From NCBI GenBank assembly GCA_022449455.1, contig JAKUPL010000026.1, forward strand, positions 1-61,817: a stretch of 61,817 nt of DNA, written 5' to 3'. This document shows, piece after piece, positions 44,875 through 54,523 of the stretch. A program made the translations under genes and the position numbers. The notes beneath the pieces were generated by a model. It was given only the letters and a program-made list of their open reading frames with translations. It did not search any database and had not been told where the DNA came from. The DNA is from Alcanivorax sp. Lineage in GTDB: Bacteria; Pseudomonadota; Gammaproteobacteria; Pseudomonadales; Alcanivoracaceae. Within the stretch, counting starts at the first letter, position 1. Every line of letters begins with the position of its first letter.

Positions 44875-46029
44875 ATGATTCGTGATCAGGAGGGCCTGAC
44901 GGCACTGCTGGAAGAGGTTCGGGGCTGGGTCCGCGAGGTGGCGATTCCCGCCGAGGACACGGTGGAAGCCCGGGACGAAGTGCCGGAGGAACTGGTCGAG
45001 GACATGCGTCGCCGGGGCTATTTCGGCTGGAGCATTCCCGAGCAGTACGGCGGCGCCGGCCTCACCTGTGAAGAACTGGTACTGGGCGCCATGGAGCTGT
45101 CCCAGGCCGCCACCGCCTTCCGCGCCCGGGTCGGCACCAATACCGGCATCGGTTCCGAAGCCTTGGTGGCGGACGGCACCGAGGAACAGAAAAACCGTTA
45201 TCTGCCGGCCCTGGCCCGGGGCGAGATCACCGGCTGCTTCGCGCTCACCGAACCGGAGGCCGGTTCCGACGCCACCGCCCTGACCACCCGCGCGCGCCGC
45301 GACGGCGACCACTATGTGCTCAACGGCACCAAGTGCTACATCACCAACGCCCCCATCGCCGGCCTGTTCACGGTGATGGCGCGCACCGATCCGGACAACC
45401 TGACCGCCGGCGGCATCAGCGCCTTTCTGGTGGAAGCGGGCACGCCGGGCCTGAGCGTGGGGCCGGCCTATAAGAAGATGGGCCAGGCCGGTTCACCGGT
45501 ATCGGAAGTGTACTTCGAGGACTGCCGGGTGCCCGCCGCCAATCTGATCGGCGGCGTGGAAGGGCAGGGTTTCGCCACCGCCATGAAGGTGCTCAACAAG
45601 CAGCGTCTGCACCTGAGCGCCCTGTGCACCGGCCCGGCCATGCGCATGCGTGACGAGGCCCTGGCCCATGCCAGCAAGCGTCGTCAGTTCGGCCGTCCGG
45701 TGGCGGAGTTTCAGCTGGTGCAGGCGATGATCGCCGACATGCAGACCGAGATTCACGCCGCTCGCGCGCTGATTCTGGAAACCGCGCGCAAGCGGGACGC
45801 CGGCGGCGACGTGAAACTGGACGCCTCCATGTGCAAGTACTTCGCCTCGGAAATGTGCGGCCGTGTCGCCGACCGCGCCGTGCAGATCTTTGGCGGCGCC
45901 GGTTACGTGGCGGACTACAGCTGCATCGAGCGGCTCTACCGTGACGTGCGCTTGTTCCGCCTCTACGAAGGCACCAGTCAGATTCACCAGCTCAATATCG
46001 CCAAGCTCACTCTTCGGCAGGCGTCCTGA
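44875..46029 (+). CDS. Acyl-CoA dehydrogenase
   Basis: 384-aa flavoenzyme oxidising acyl-CoA to enoyl-CoA. FAD and substrate-binding signatures CFALTEPEAGSDATALTTRA (about 122-141) and RQFGRPVAEFQLVQAMIADM are present, and the C-terminal IFGGAGYVADYSCIERLYRDVRLFRLYEGTSQIHQ carries the catalytic Glu in YEGTSQ. The chain length of its substrate cannot be read. TAAGGAG precedes ATG 44875. Operon member between the regulator and the TTT transporter. Confidence 0.95.
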   Translation: MIRDQEGLTALLEEVRGWVREVAIPAEDTVEARDEVPEELVEDMRRRGYFGWSIPEQYGGAGLTCEELVLGAMELSQAATAFRARVGTNTGIGSEALVADGTEEQKNRYLPALARGEITGCFALTEPEAGSDATALTTRARRDGDHYVLNGTKCYITNAPIAGLFTVMARTDPDNLTAGGISAFLVEAGTPGLSVGPAYKKMGQAGSPVSEVYFEDCRVPAANLIGGVEGQGFATAMKVLNKQRLHLSALCTGPAMRMRDEALAHASKRRQFGRPVAEFQLVQAMIADMQTEIHAARALILETARKRDAGGDVKLDASMCKYFASEMCGRVADRAVQIFGGAGYVADYSCIERLYRDVRLFRLYEGTSQIHQLNIAKLTLRQAS

Positions 46030-46066
46030 CGCCGCCGTTCTCCCTGAAACCAAGAGGAAAGACGAC

Positions 46067-47029
46067 ATGCTTACAACAATCACCCGTCGTATCCGTGGCC
46101 TGGCCGTGATCGGCGCGGCCCTGGCCTGTCTCAACCCGGCCTGGGCCGCCGATTACCCGGAGCGCCCGGTCACCGCCCTGGTACCGTTCCCGGCCGGCGG
46201 CAGCACCGACCTGATGGCCCGTGCCATCGCCCAGGAACTGACCGACAGCCTGAACACCAACGTGGTGGTCGACAACCGCTCCGGCGGCGCCGGCACGGTG
46301 GGGCTGGCGGCCCTGGCCCGGGCCCGCGCCGACGGCTACACCATCGGCGTGGCGCCGGCCGCCACACTGGTCAATCAGCCCCATATGCGCCGCACCCCTT
46401 ACGAACTGGATTCATTCGACTACATCTGCCAGTTCTTCGAGAGCCCGCTGGCGCTGGCGGTGAAACCCGACTCGCCGTTCACCGATCTGCAGCAACTGGT
46501 GAGCTACGCGAAATCCCATCCCGGCGAGCTGACCTATGGCAGCCCCGGCCCCGGGTCCCTGCCCAATCTCTCCATGGAGCAGTTTCTGGAGAAGGCCGGC
46601 GTGGAGATCACCCATGTGCCGTTCGCCGGCGACGGGCCGGGCGTGACCGCGCTGATGGGCGGGCATGTGGACTTGTACATGGCCATGTCCAACGTGGCCG
46701 CCGACCGCGAGCTGAACTCGGTGGCGGTGTTCAATGACGAGCCGTTGGACAGTCTGCCTGGCGTGCGCACCGCCGCCGATCAGGGCTATGACCTCACCGC
46801 CTCCTGGTGGGGCGGGTTGATCGTGCCCAAGGGCACGTCGGATGAAGTGCGCGCCGTACTGGAGCAAGGCTGCGAGGAGGCCGCCGGATCCGAACGGCTC
46901 GCCAAGGTGTTCGAGCGCCTGGGCACCCGGCCGGTGTACCTGAATCCGGCGGATTTCCGCGCCAAGGTGGAATCCATCTCCGAGACCAATGGACGGTTGA
47001 TCGAAAAAGTTCTGAAGAACCGGTCCTGA
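46067..47029 (+). CDS. tctC: TctC-type (Bug) periplasmic binding protein 1
   Basis: 320-aa solute receptor of a tripartite tricarboxylate transporter. Signal peptide to about residue 26 (AWA-ADYPERPVT), then the conserved PFPAGGSTDLMARA and NRSGGAGTVGLAALARARADGYT segments that bind carboxylates. It is a close paralogue of the next gene. Family members bind citrate, dicarboxylates, terephthalate and others; the ligand here is unknown. Confidence 0.95.
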   Translation: MLTTITRRIRGLAVIGAALACLNPAWAADYPERPVTALVPFPAGGSTDLMARAIAQELTDSLNTNVVVDNRSGGAGTVGLAALARARADGYTIGVAPAATLVNQPHMRRTPYELDSFDYICQFFESPLALAVKPDSPFTDLQQLVSYAKSHPGELTYGSPGPGSLPNLSMEQFLEKAGVEITHVPFAGDGPGVTALMGGHVDLYMAMSNVAADRELNSVAVFNDEPLDSLPGVRTAADQGYDLTASWWGGLIVPKGTSDEVRAVLEQGCEEAAGSERLAKVFERLGTRPVYLNPADFRAKVESISETNGRLIEKVLKNRS

Positions 47030-47045
47030 TTGCGGAGGCATCACG

Positions 47046-48023
47046 ATGACAACAACAACCCGGAAAACCACTTTCTCCCGTTCCCTGCTCGGGCTCGCGT
47101 TGAGTGTTCTGCCGCTGCTGGCGGCGCCGGCCTGGGCGGCCGATTATCCGTCCCGTCCGATCACCGAGATCGTGCCCTATCCGGCCGGCGGCAGCACCGA
47201 CCTGGCCGGCCGCGCGGTGGCCAACGCCATGGGCGAAGTGCTGGGCGCCAAGGTGGTAGTGGACAACCGCTCCGGTGGCGGCGGCAGCGTCGGCATGGCG
47301 GCCCTGGCCCGGGCCCGTGCCGACGGCTACACCATCGGCGTGGCGCCGGTGGGCACCATCGCCAACCAGCCGCATATGCACCGCACGCCGTACAATGCGG
47401 AATCCTTCGACTACCTGTGCCAGTTCTATTACGCGCCCCAGGTATTGGCGGTGAAGCCGGGCTCCGAGTTCAAAACGCTGAAGGACGTGGTGGATTACGC
47501 CAAGGCCCATCCCGGCGAACTGACCTATGGCACGCCCGGCCCGGGCACCCTGCCGCACCTGCAGATCGAGCAGTTCAAGCGGCTGGCCGGCGCCGACATC
47601 ACCCATGTGCCGTTCGCCGGAGACGGCCCGGGCCTGACCGCGCTGATGGGCGGGCATATCGATCTGTATTTCGCGTTGCCCAATACGGTCACCGACCGGG
47701 ACCTGCGGGCGGTGGCGGTGTTCAGTGAAGAACCCATCGCGGCGTTGCCCGATCTGAAGACCGCCATTCAGCAAGGCTACGATATGACCGCCGCGGTGGC
47801 CGGCGGCCTGGTGGCGCCCAAGGGCGTTCCGCAGGACGTCCGTGATCAACTGGCGGCGGCCTGCGAACGGGCCACCGAATCCGAGGAACTGAACACCGTG
47901 CTCGGCCGGGTCGGTCTGGACGCGGCCTATCTCGGTCCCCGGGCGTTCCAGGATCTGGTGCTCTCCACCTCGGAAACCAATGGTGAACTGATCCGCGACG
48001 TGCTCAAGGGCGGAGGCCACTGA
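47046..48023 (+). CDS. tctC: TctC-type (Bug) periplasmic binding protein 2
   Basis: 325-aa paralogue of the preceding protein, 16 nt downstream. Signal peptide ends near AWA-ADYPSRP. Long stretches are nearly shared with the first copy (DNRSGGGGSVGMAALARARADGYT, HPGELTYGTPGPGTLPHL, THVPFAGDGPGLTALMGGH), so it arose by tandem duplication. Differences cluster in the ligand-facing loop regions, such as FYYAPQ versus FFESPL. It probably broadens substrate range for one TctAB permease. Confidence 0.95.
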   Translation: MTTTTRKTTFSRSLLGLALSVLPLLAAPAWAADYPSRPITEIVPYPAGGSTDLAGRAVANAMGEVLGAKVVVDNRSGGGGSVGMAALARARADGYTIGVAPVGTIANQPHMHRTPYNAESFDYLCQFYYAPQVLAVKPGSEFKTLKDVVDYAKAHPGELTYGTPGPGTLPHLQIEQFKRLAGADITHVPFAGDGPGLTALMGGHIDLYFALPNTVTDRDLRAVAVFSEEPIAALPDLKTAIQQGYDMTAAVAGGLVAPKGVPQDVRDQLAAACERATESEELNTVLGRVGLDAAYLGPRAFQDLVLSTSETNGELIRDVLKGGGH

Positions 48024-48025
48024 CC

Positions 48026-48496
48026 ATGAAGGCGCGCGTTCTCGATCTGTGCTACGGCGGGGCGGCCCTGGCCGCCGCCCTGGCGGTGTACCTGGCCGGC
48101 GGCGGCAACGACCGTCCGGTGCCGGTGGCCAGCAATCCCTATTGGTACCCGAAGCTGCTGCTGGCGCTGATCGCGGTGTGCGCGGTGTGGTTGATGGTGC
48201 GGGCGGCGCTCAACGGTGGTCCGGACAGCGCGCCGGAACGGCTGCGCTGGCGCAGCCTCACCGGCACCGTGGTGATCAGTGGCGGCTACCTGCTGGGCTA
48301 CGAGTGGCTGGGCTTCGTGCCCGCCACCCTGGCGCTGATGCTGGTGTTCGCGTTGTTCCAGGGGTTCCGCCGGCCGGTGTGGCTGGTGGTGGTGGCGGTG
48401 CTGTTCACCGCCCTGGTCTGGTACGGCTTCGCCGATCTGCTCAACCGTCCGCCGCCGGGGCCGGCCCTGCCGTCCCTGAGCGCACTGTTCTCCTGA
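48026..48496 (+). CDS. tctB: TctB small transmembrane subunit
   Basis: 156-aa protein with four TMs (about 8-25, 40-57, 80-100, 105-140). The SNPYWYPKLLLALIAVCAVWLMV segment is the usual TctB fingerprint. Two nt after the second TctC gene. Confidence 0.88.
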   Translation: MKARVLDLCYGGAALAAALAVYLAGGGNDRPVPVASNPYWYPKLLLALIAVCAVWLMVRAALNGGPDSAPERLRWRSLTGTVVISGGYLLGYEWLGFVPATLALMLVFALFQGFRRPVWLVVVAVLFTALVWYGFADLLNRPPPGPALPSLSALFS

Positions 48497-48542
48497 TTCC
48501 TGAATAAAAGAACACGGCCCCTGGCGGGGCCCGGAGGCTTAT

Positions 48543-50039
48543 ATGGACGCTTTGCTGTCCGCCCTCTCCATGCTCGCCGCCCCGGACGCCCTGCTGGCGG
48601 TGGTGGCGGGGACCCTGGTCGGTATCATTATCGGCGCGCTGCCCGGTCTCGGCTCCTTGCTGGCGATCACCATGGCGCTGCCGCTGACCTTCGTGCTCGG
48701 GCAGGGCGCCAGTGTGGCGCTGCTGCTGGGTATCTATTGCGGCTCGGTATACGGCGGCTCGCTGTCGGCGATTCTGATCAACACACCGGGCACGCCCCAG
48801 TCCGCCGCCACCGTGCTCGACGGCTACCCCATGGCGCGGCGCGGCGAAGCCGGCCTGGCCCTGGGCTGGGCGACCACCGCCTCGGCGTTTGGCGGCATCC
48901 TGGCCACCGTGATTCTGGCGGTGGCGTCGCCGCTGCTGGCGCGCATTGGTTTGAAGTTCGGGCCGGTGGAATATTTCGCCCTGGGCCTGTTCGCGCTGAC
49001 CTGCATCATTACCGTGTCCCGGGACAATCTGGTCAAGGGGCTGATGGCCGGCCTGCTTGGCCTGTTCGTGGCGGTGGTGGGGCAGGACCCGGTCACCGGC
49101 TACCTGCGTTACGATTTCAATGTGTTCGATCTGTCCGCGGGCATCGGTCTGGTGCCGTTTCTGGTCGGCCTGTTCGCTCTGTCGGAAGTGTTCTGGCGCG
49201 CCGCCGAACGGTCCGGTGGCGGCGCGCCGGTGATTCGCTCCGCGTTCCGCTGCCCGTCCCTGGGCGAGCTGCGGCGGCGTTTTTCCATGCTGCTCAAGTC
49301 GTCGTTGATCGGTACCTGGATCGGCACCCTGCCCGGCGTGGGCGCTTCCTCGGCATCGATGATCAGCTACGCGGAAGCCAAGCGCAGTTCGCGCAACCGG
49401 GACAAATTCGGGACCGGTGAACCGGACGGCCTGATCGCCTCCGAGGCGGCCAACAACGCGGTGACCTCCGGCGCCATGGTGCCGACCCTGTCGCTGGGCG
49501 TGCCCGGCGACCCGATCACTGCGGTGATGCTGGGCGCGCTGGTGCTGCAGGGCGTGACGCCCGGCCCGCGTCTGTTTCTGGATAACCAGGAACTGGTGCT
49601 GTTCATCTTCCTGATGCTGTTCGTGGCCAACATCTGCATGTTCTTCGGCGGCTGGCTGATGTCGCCCCTGTTCTCGCGCATTCTGCGTCTGCCCGAGCCC
49701 CTGCTGATGGCGGCGGTGGTGGTGCTGGTGGCCGCCGGTACCTACAGCATCAACGGCAACCCGTTCGATCTGCTGGTGGTGTTGCTGGCCGGCATCGGCG
49801 GCTTTCTGTTGCGCTACAACGGCTTTCCGCTGGCGCCCATGGTGATCGGCTTCGTGCTCAGCCCGATGATCGAGCAGAGCCTGCGCCAGGGGCTGCTGAT
49901 GAATCGCGGTAGCTTCCTGGGCTTCTTCGCCAGCCCGATCGCTTCGGGCCTGTTCCTGATTACCGCGCTGTTCCTGTTGTGGCCGCTGCTGAGCGGCCTG
50001 CGCAGACGTCTGTTTTCCTCAAGCACCGTGAAGGAATGA
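48543..50039 (+). CDS. tctA: TctA large permease subunit
   Basis: 498-aa permease with about 11-12 TMs. The first conserved motif GTLVGIIIGALPGLGSLLAITMALPLTF and the second GTWIGTLPGVGASSASMISYAEAK (around residues 262-285) are the TctA repeats. It drives uptake with the electrochemical gradient using the two TctC receptors. Follows tctB after 46 nt with GGAGG upstream. Confidence 0.97.
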   Translation: MDALLSALSMLAAPDALLAVVAGTLVGIIIGALPGLGSLLAITMALPLTFVLGQGASVALLLGIYCGSVYGGSLSAILINTPGTPQSAATVLDGYPMARRGEAGLALGWATTASAFGGILATVILAVASPLLARIGLKFGPVEYFALGLFALTCIITVSRDNLVKGLMAGLLGLFVAVVGQDPVTGYLRYDFNVFDLSAGIGLVPFLVGLFALSEVFWRAAERSGGGAPVIRSAFRCPSLGELRRRFSMLLKSSLIGTWIGTLPGVGASSASMISYAEAKRSSRNRDKFGTGEPDGLIASEAANNAVTSGAMVPTLSLGVPGDPITAVMLGALVLQGVTPGPRLFLDNQELVLFIFLMLFVANICMFFGGWLMSPLFSRILRLPEPLLMAAVVVLVAAGTYSINGNPFDLLVVLLAGIGGFLLRYNGFPLAPMVIGFVLSPMIEQSLRQGLLMNRGSFLGFFASPIASGLFLITALFLLWPLLSGLRRRLFSSSTVKE

Positions 50040-50044
50040 TTCCA

Positions 50045-51265
50045 ATGACAAACGACAAACCGCTGGCCGGCATCAAGGTCGTCGAGTTCGGGCAGTTTAT
50101 CGCCGGCCCCGGGGCGACCCAGATTCTCGCCGACCTGGGCGCCGAGGTGATCAAGATCGAGAGCTTCAACGGCGACAACAGTCGGCGCTTCGGAGTGAGC
50201 GAAAGAAGCGGGTACCGCAGCGGCATGTTCATGGCCTATAACCGGGGCAAGAAATCCGTGGCCCTGGACCTGCGCAACGCCGAGGGCGTGGCGGTGGCCC
50301 GGGAACTCGCTCTGGGCGCGGACGTGGTGGTGCAGAACAGCCGCGTCGGCGTCATGGAAAGCCTGGGCCTGGATGCGGCCACGTTGCGCGCGCAAAAGCC
50401 GAGCCTGATCCACGCCTCGATTTCCGGGTTCGGCACCCGAGGCCCGTCCCGGGAGCGCCCCGGGCTGGACATCGCCGCCCAGGCGGAAAGCGGCATGATG
50501 TCGTTGACCGGTGAACCCGGCGGCGCGCCGCTGAAAACCGGCTTCGCGGTGGTCGACGCGGCCACCGCCACCGCCGCCGCCAATGCCATTCTGGCGGCGC
50601 TGTTTCGCTGCGCCCGCCACGGCGAGGGCGCCACCATCGAAACCTCCCTGCTGGCGGTGGCGGTGGGCCTGCAAGCGCAGATCTGGGCGGAGTACGGTTG
50701 CTCCGGTCAGTTGCCGCAGCGGGCCGGCAACGCCCAGCCGCTGGTGGCGCCGGCGGCGGACCTGATCCAGGTGCGCGACGGCCACATCGTGATCTCCGCC
50801 TATATGGAAGACCACTGGCAGCGGCTGTGCCGGGCCATCGAACAGCCGGAGCTGGGCACCGACCCGCGCTTCGCCACCAGCAATGACCGGGTCGCCAACC
50901 GGCCCGCCATGGTGGCCATTCTCAATGAGGCCCTGGGCGGCTTCGGCGGGGAGGAAGCGCGGGCCCGGCTGGAGGCGTTCGGCGTGGTGTGCGGTGTGGT
51001 GCGTAACTACACGCAGGTGCGCGCCAGTGCCGATGTGCAAGCCACCGGCATCTTCCAGCGGGTGCTGGATGGCAAGGGCGGCGAGGTGGACGTGCCGGCG
51101 TTGCCCTATAGCTTTGGCGACGGCGCGGCCGAGCCCGGGGCGCCGACCTCCCTGCCCGAACTGGGCCAGCATACCCTGGACGTGCTGGAGCAGGCCGGCT
51201 TCTCCGCCGAGCGCCGCCAGGCGCTGCTGGACGGCAAGGTCATTGCCGGCGGCGGGGCGGCCTGA
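50045..51265 (+). CDS. CaiB/BaiF type III CoA-transferase
   Basis: 406-aa family III CoA-transferase. Catalytic Asp is D142 in RERPGLDIAAQAESG, with the N-terminal LAGIKVVEFGQFIAGPGATQILADLGAEVIKIE typical of formyl-CoA and succinyl-CoA transferases. It would activate the imported acid to a CoA thioester for the upstream acyl-CoA dehydrogenase. Starts five nt after tctA, last gene of the operon. Confidence 0.95.
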   Translation: MTNDKPLAGIKVVEFGQFIAGPGATQILADLGAEVIKIESFNGDNSRRFGVSERSGYRSGMFMAYNRGKKSVALDLRNAEGVAVARELALGADVVVQNSRVGVMESLGLDAATLRAQKPSLIHASISGFGTRGPSRERPGLDIAAQAESGMMSLTGEPGGAPLKTGFAVVDAATATAAANAILAALFRCARHGEGATIETSLLAVAVGLQAQIWAEYGCSGQLPQRAGNAQPLVAPAADLIQVRDGHIVISAYMEDHWQRLCRAIEQPELGTDPRFATSNDRVANRPAMVAILNEALGGFGGEEARARLEAFGVVCGVVRNYTQVRASADVQATGIFQRVLDGKGGEVDVPALPYSFGDGAAEPGAPTSLPELGQHTLDVLEQAGFSAERRQALLDGKVIAGGGAA

Positions 51266-51278
51266 CGGCGCGCGCTGC

Positions 51279-51701
51279 TTACCAGCTGCCGGTGTTTTCC
51301 ATCGACGCCCAGGGTTCCTCGGGAGCCCGGGCGTCGCCCTTCTGCAGCAACTCCACCGAGATCCGGTCCGGCGAGCGCACGAACGCCATATGGCCGTCCC
51401 GGGGCGGGCGGTTGATGGTGTAGCCCATCTCCTGAAGGTGCGCGCACAGCGCATAGATATCGTCCACCCGGAACGCCAGATGGCCGAAATTGCGCGCCGA
51501 GCCCATATCCGGCTCCGGGTCCCAGTTCCAGGTCAGCTCCAGCTCCGCGTCCGGGGTTTCCGGAGCGGCCAGGAACACCAGCGTGAAACGGCCCTGGGGC
51601 ACGTCCTTGCGACGGTTCTCGCGCAGCCCCAGTCCGTCACAATAAAAGCGCAGGGAGGCGTCCAGGTCGCTGACCCGCACCATGGTGTGCAGATACTTCA
51701 T
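51279..51701 (-). CDS. gloA: Glyoxalase I-like VOC protein
   Basis: 140-aa vicinal-oxygen-chelate protein. Metal ligands H5, E53 or E55, H74 and E117 correspond to those of GloA. Two beta-alpha-beta-beta-beta units are visible. It may detoxify methylglyoxal with glutathione, though isomerase or dioxygenase relatives exist. Convergent with the CoA-transferase gene and divergent from the amidase. Confidence 0.85.
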   Translation of the reverse strand: MKYLHTMVRVSDLDASLRFYCDGLGLRENRRKDVPQGRFTLVFLAAPETPDAELELTWNWDPEPDMGSARNFGHLAFRVDDIYALCAHLQEMGYTINRPPRDGHMAFVRSPDRISVELLQKGDARAPEEPWASMENTGSW

Positions 51702-51777
51702 GTTTTCGATCCCGTTTGATAGAAGGGAACAGCAAAGCTGAACAAAATCAGATTTCATAATAACAGAGGGAGAGTGC

Positions 51778-53232
51778 ATGGACCTGCATCGCATCGGTGC
51801 CCGCGCCCTGGCGCGCCGCATCAAACAGAAGGCGATCACCGCCGAGGCGGCACTGGAATATTTCATTGACCGGGTGGAGCGTCTTGATGGTCCGCTCAAC
51901 GCGGTGGTGGTGCGGCGCTTCGACGAGGCCCGGGAGCGGGCCCGCGAGGCGGACCGGGCGCTGGCCCGGGGCGAGGACTGGGGCGCCCTGCACGGCGTGC
52001 CGATGACCATCAAGGAAACCTACGAGATCAGCGGCTGGCCGACCACCGCCGGTGTGCTGCGGGATCATGTCTCCGAGCACACCGGCCGCGCGGTGCAGCG
52101 GTTGCTGGACGCCGGCGCGGTGGTGTTCGGCAAAACCAATGTGCCGGCCATGGCCGGCGACCTGCAGAGCTACAACGACATCCATGGCACCACCAACAAC
52201 CCCTGGAACACGGCGTTGACCCCGGGCGGGTCCTCCGGGGGCGCCGCCGCCGCCCTGGCCGCCGGCTTCACGCCGCTGGAATTGGGCAGCGACATCGGCG
52301 GCTCGATCCGCACGCCGGCCGCCTTCTGCGGCGTATGCGGGCTCAAGCCCAGTTTCGGTCTGATTTCCACCCGGGGGCATATTCCGGGACCGCCGGGGGC
52401 GCTGGCCCGCCGCGACATCTCGGTGGCCGGCCCCCTGGCCCTGAACCCGGGCGACCTGTCCCTGGCCCTGGAGCTGCTGGCGGCGCCGGACGATGAGGAG
52501 GCGCCGGGCTGGCGGCTGGACCTGCCGGCGCCGCGTCAACAGGCGCTCAAGGATTTCCGCGTGGCGGCCTGGCTGGACGATCCGCGCTGTCCGGTGGACG
52601 ACGCCATCCGCGAGGCGCTGGAAGGGCTCACCGGTGAACTGGCGGGGCAGGGCGTGCACGTGGATCACGAGGCGCGCCCGGACGGCCTCACGCTGGAAAG
52701 CGCCTACGACGTTTATTATCAGTTGCTGGCCGGCACCATGGGCGTGGGCCTGCCGGACGATCTCTACCAGCAATTGCAACAGGATGTGGCGGAGGCGGCG
52801 CCGGACGACACGGGTTACCGGGTGCGGTTCGCCCGTGGCGTGACCCAGTCCCACACCGACTGGCTGCACGCGGACGAACAGCGCCAGGGCCAGCGCGCCG
52901 CCTGGCATCGGTTCTTCCAGGACGTGGACGTGCTGCTGTGCCCGGTGGTGCAGACCCTGCCGTTCCCCCACCAGCAGAAGCCCGGGCCTGGCGGTCGGGT
53001 GCTGCGCGTCAATGGCCGCGACCAGCCTTACCTGGACATCATGGTGTGGGTGGGCCTGGCCGGGGCGGTCTATCTGCCGGCGGTGACCCTGCCCATCGGC
53101 CTGACCCGGGACGGGCTGCCGCTGGCGGTGCAGATCATCGGGCCCTACCTGGAGGACCGTACCGTGCTGGCCTTCGCGGAGCGTCTCTCGGAAGTGCTGG
53201 CGCCGCTGCCGCCGTCACCGCCGGCGCAGTAA
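51778..53232 (+). CDS. Amidase signature-family hydrolase
   Basis: 484-aa amidase. Catalytic triad Lys79 in VPMTIKE, cis-Ser152 in PGGSSGG and Ser176 in GSDIGGSIRTPA are all present. It hydrolyses a C-N bond in an amide, and its place before the TRAP system suggests that it feeds an amide-derived acid into the catabolic block. AGGGAG precedes the start. Confidence 0.95.
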   Translation: MDLHRIGARALARRIKQKAITAEAALEYFIDRVERLDGPLNAVVVRRFDEARERAREADRALARGEDWGALHGVPMTIKETYEISGWPTTAGVLRDHVSEHTGRAVQRLLDAGAVVFGKTNVPAMAGDLQSYNDIHGTTNNPWNTALTPGGSSGGAAAALAAGFTPLELGSDIGGSIRTPAAFCGVCGLKPSFGLISTRGHIPGPPGALARRDISVAGPLALNPGDLSLALELLAAPDDEEAPGWRLDLPAPRQQALKDFRVAAWLDDPRCPVDDAIREALEGLTGELAGQGVHVDHEARPDGLTLESAYDVYYQLLAGTMGVGLPDDLYQQLQQDVAEAAPDDTGYRVRFARGVTQSHTDWLHADEQRQGQRAAWHRFFQDVDVLLCPVVQTLPFPHQQKPGPGGRVLRVNGRDQPYLDIMVWVGLAGAVYLPAVTLPIGLTRDGLPLAVQIIGPYLEDRTVLAFAERLSEVLAPLPPSPPAQ

Positions 53233-53242
53233 GCCAACAAAA

Positions 53243-53350
53243 CCGGAAAATGTGTATACATTGCTGAGACAATGAGCGGAGGTCATAAAAAGAGGGTATT
53301 GGGAAACCGGGGAGCTGTGCTACATTCCGCTCAGCAGTTTCATTTTCCGG
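53243..53350 (+). promoter_or_regulatory. Nested inverted repeats upstream of the TRAP operon
   Basis: CCGGAAAATG (53243-53252) pairs with CATTTTCCGG (53341-53350), and inside it GAGCGGA (53274-53280) pairs with TCCGCTC (53326-53332). The 8-bp palindrome TGTATACA (53253-53260) could be a GntR-type operator. Any of these may control the genes that begin at 53403. Confidence 0.45.
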
Positions 53351-53402
53351 CCTTACTATTTCGCTATGCGGAACAGGCAAAACAACAAACCAGGAGCTCC
53401 CC

Positions 53403-54446
53403 ATGACTCTGATGCATCGTTTCCGTAACACGCTGGCGTTCGGTGGCTCGGCTATCGCCCTCGCGGCCACCGTGGCGTTCAGCGCCACCGCCCACGCCGC
53501 CGATACCATTACCTGGAAGGTTCAATCCCACTGGCCCGGTTCCAGCAGTTCCTACGAGGATAGCCTCAAGCGCATCAAACGCGTGATCGAGGAGCGTACC
53601 GACGGTCAGCTGAAGCTGGAACTGTACGAGGCCGGCCAGCTGTTCAAGGCCCAGGAAACCTTCAACGCGGTAAGCCGTGGCGTGATTCAGATGGGCACCA
53701 TCTCTCCGGCCTACGCCCAGGACAAGATGACCCTGGCGGGCATCGCCTCCGGTCTGCCGTTCGCGTTCCGCAACGTCTGGGAAGCGTCCTACTTCCACAA
53801 GAACCTGGGCTTCGAGGACATGCTTCGCGAGGAAGCGGCCAAGTTCAATGTGTACTACTCCACGGACAAAGTGTATCCCACCGAGATGGTCTCCAGGAAG
53901 GCGATCAACAGCTGGGATGACTTCAAGGGCCTGAAGATCCGTTCTTCCGGCGCGCTGCAGAAGTTCCTCACCGAGGCCGGCGCGGCCGGTACCTACGTGC
54001 CGGGCGGTGAACTCTACCAGGCGCTGTCCAGCGGCGTGGTCGACGCGGCCCACTGGGGCGCGGCGCAGGGCGCGGCCAGCATGGGCCTGTATGAAGTGGC
54101 CAAATACCACGTGCAGCCGGCACTGAACATCGCCGGCACCGACGCCTTCATCGTCAGCCAGAAGGCGCTGGACAAACTGCCGGAAGGCATGGCCAAGATC
54201 GTCAAGGACGCCCTCGACGAACAGTTCTGGATTCGCACCAGCGAATACCTGTACAAGGAAAAAATCACCCTGGCCAAGGTTCAGGCCGAGCAGGGCGTGA
54301 AGATCAACACCATGCCCCAGGACGTGCAGGACCGTCTGGCCAAAGTGGCCCAGAAAACCTGGGACGAGGAAGCCAAGCGCAGCGACAAGGCCGCCGAAGC
54401 GGTGGAGAAGCTGAAAGGTTTTCTGAGCGACCTGGGTTACCTGTAA
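53403..54446 (+). CDS. TRAP transporter periplasmic binding protein
   Basis: 347-aa DctP-type receptor. Signal peptide to about residue 33 (AHA-AD), then ITWKVQSHWPGSSSSYEDSLKRI and the ligand-arginine region FKGLKIRSSGALQKFLTEAGA characteristic of the TRAP family that binds keto and carboxylic acids. Ligand unknown. An attenuating hairpin separates it from the permease genes. Confidence 0.95.
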   Translation: MTLMHRFRNTLAFGGSAIALAATVAFSATAHAADTITWKVQSHWPGSSSSYEDSLKRIKRVIEERTDGQLKLELYEAGQLFKAQETFNAVSRGVIQMGTISPAYAQDKMTLAGIASGLPFAFRNVWEASYFHKNLGFEDMLREEAAKFNVYYSTDKVYPTEMVSRKAINSWDDFKGLKIRSSGALQKFLTEAGAAGTYVPGGELYQALSSGVVDAAHWGAAQGAASMGLYEVAKYHVQPALNIAGTDAFIVSQKALDKLPEGMAKIVKDALDEQFWIRTSEYLYKEKITLAKVQAEQGVKINTMPQDVQDRLAKVAQKTWDEEAKRSDKAAEAVEKLKGFLSDLGYL

Positions 54447-54463
54447 CAGCGGACCCGACCCCG

Positions 54464-54490
54464 GGGGGAGCCAGCCGGCTCCCCCTTTTT
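54464..54490 (+). terminator. Intra-operon terminator after the TRAP receptor
   Basis: GGGGGAGCC-AGCC-GGCTCCCCC followed by five T. Lies between receptor and permease genes, which would leave the receptor in excess. Confidence 0.88.
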
Positions 54491-54523
54491 AGTGTTTACC
54501 GTTAAGCCCCCCGCGGAGGAACC

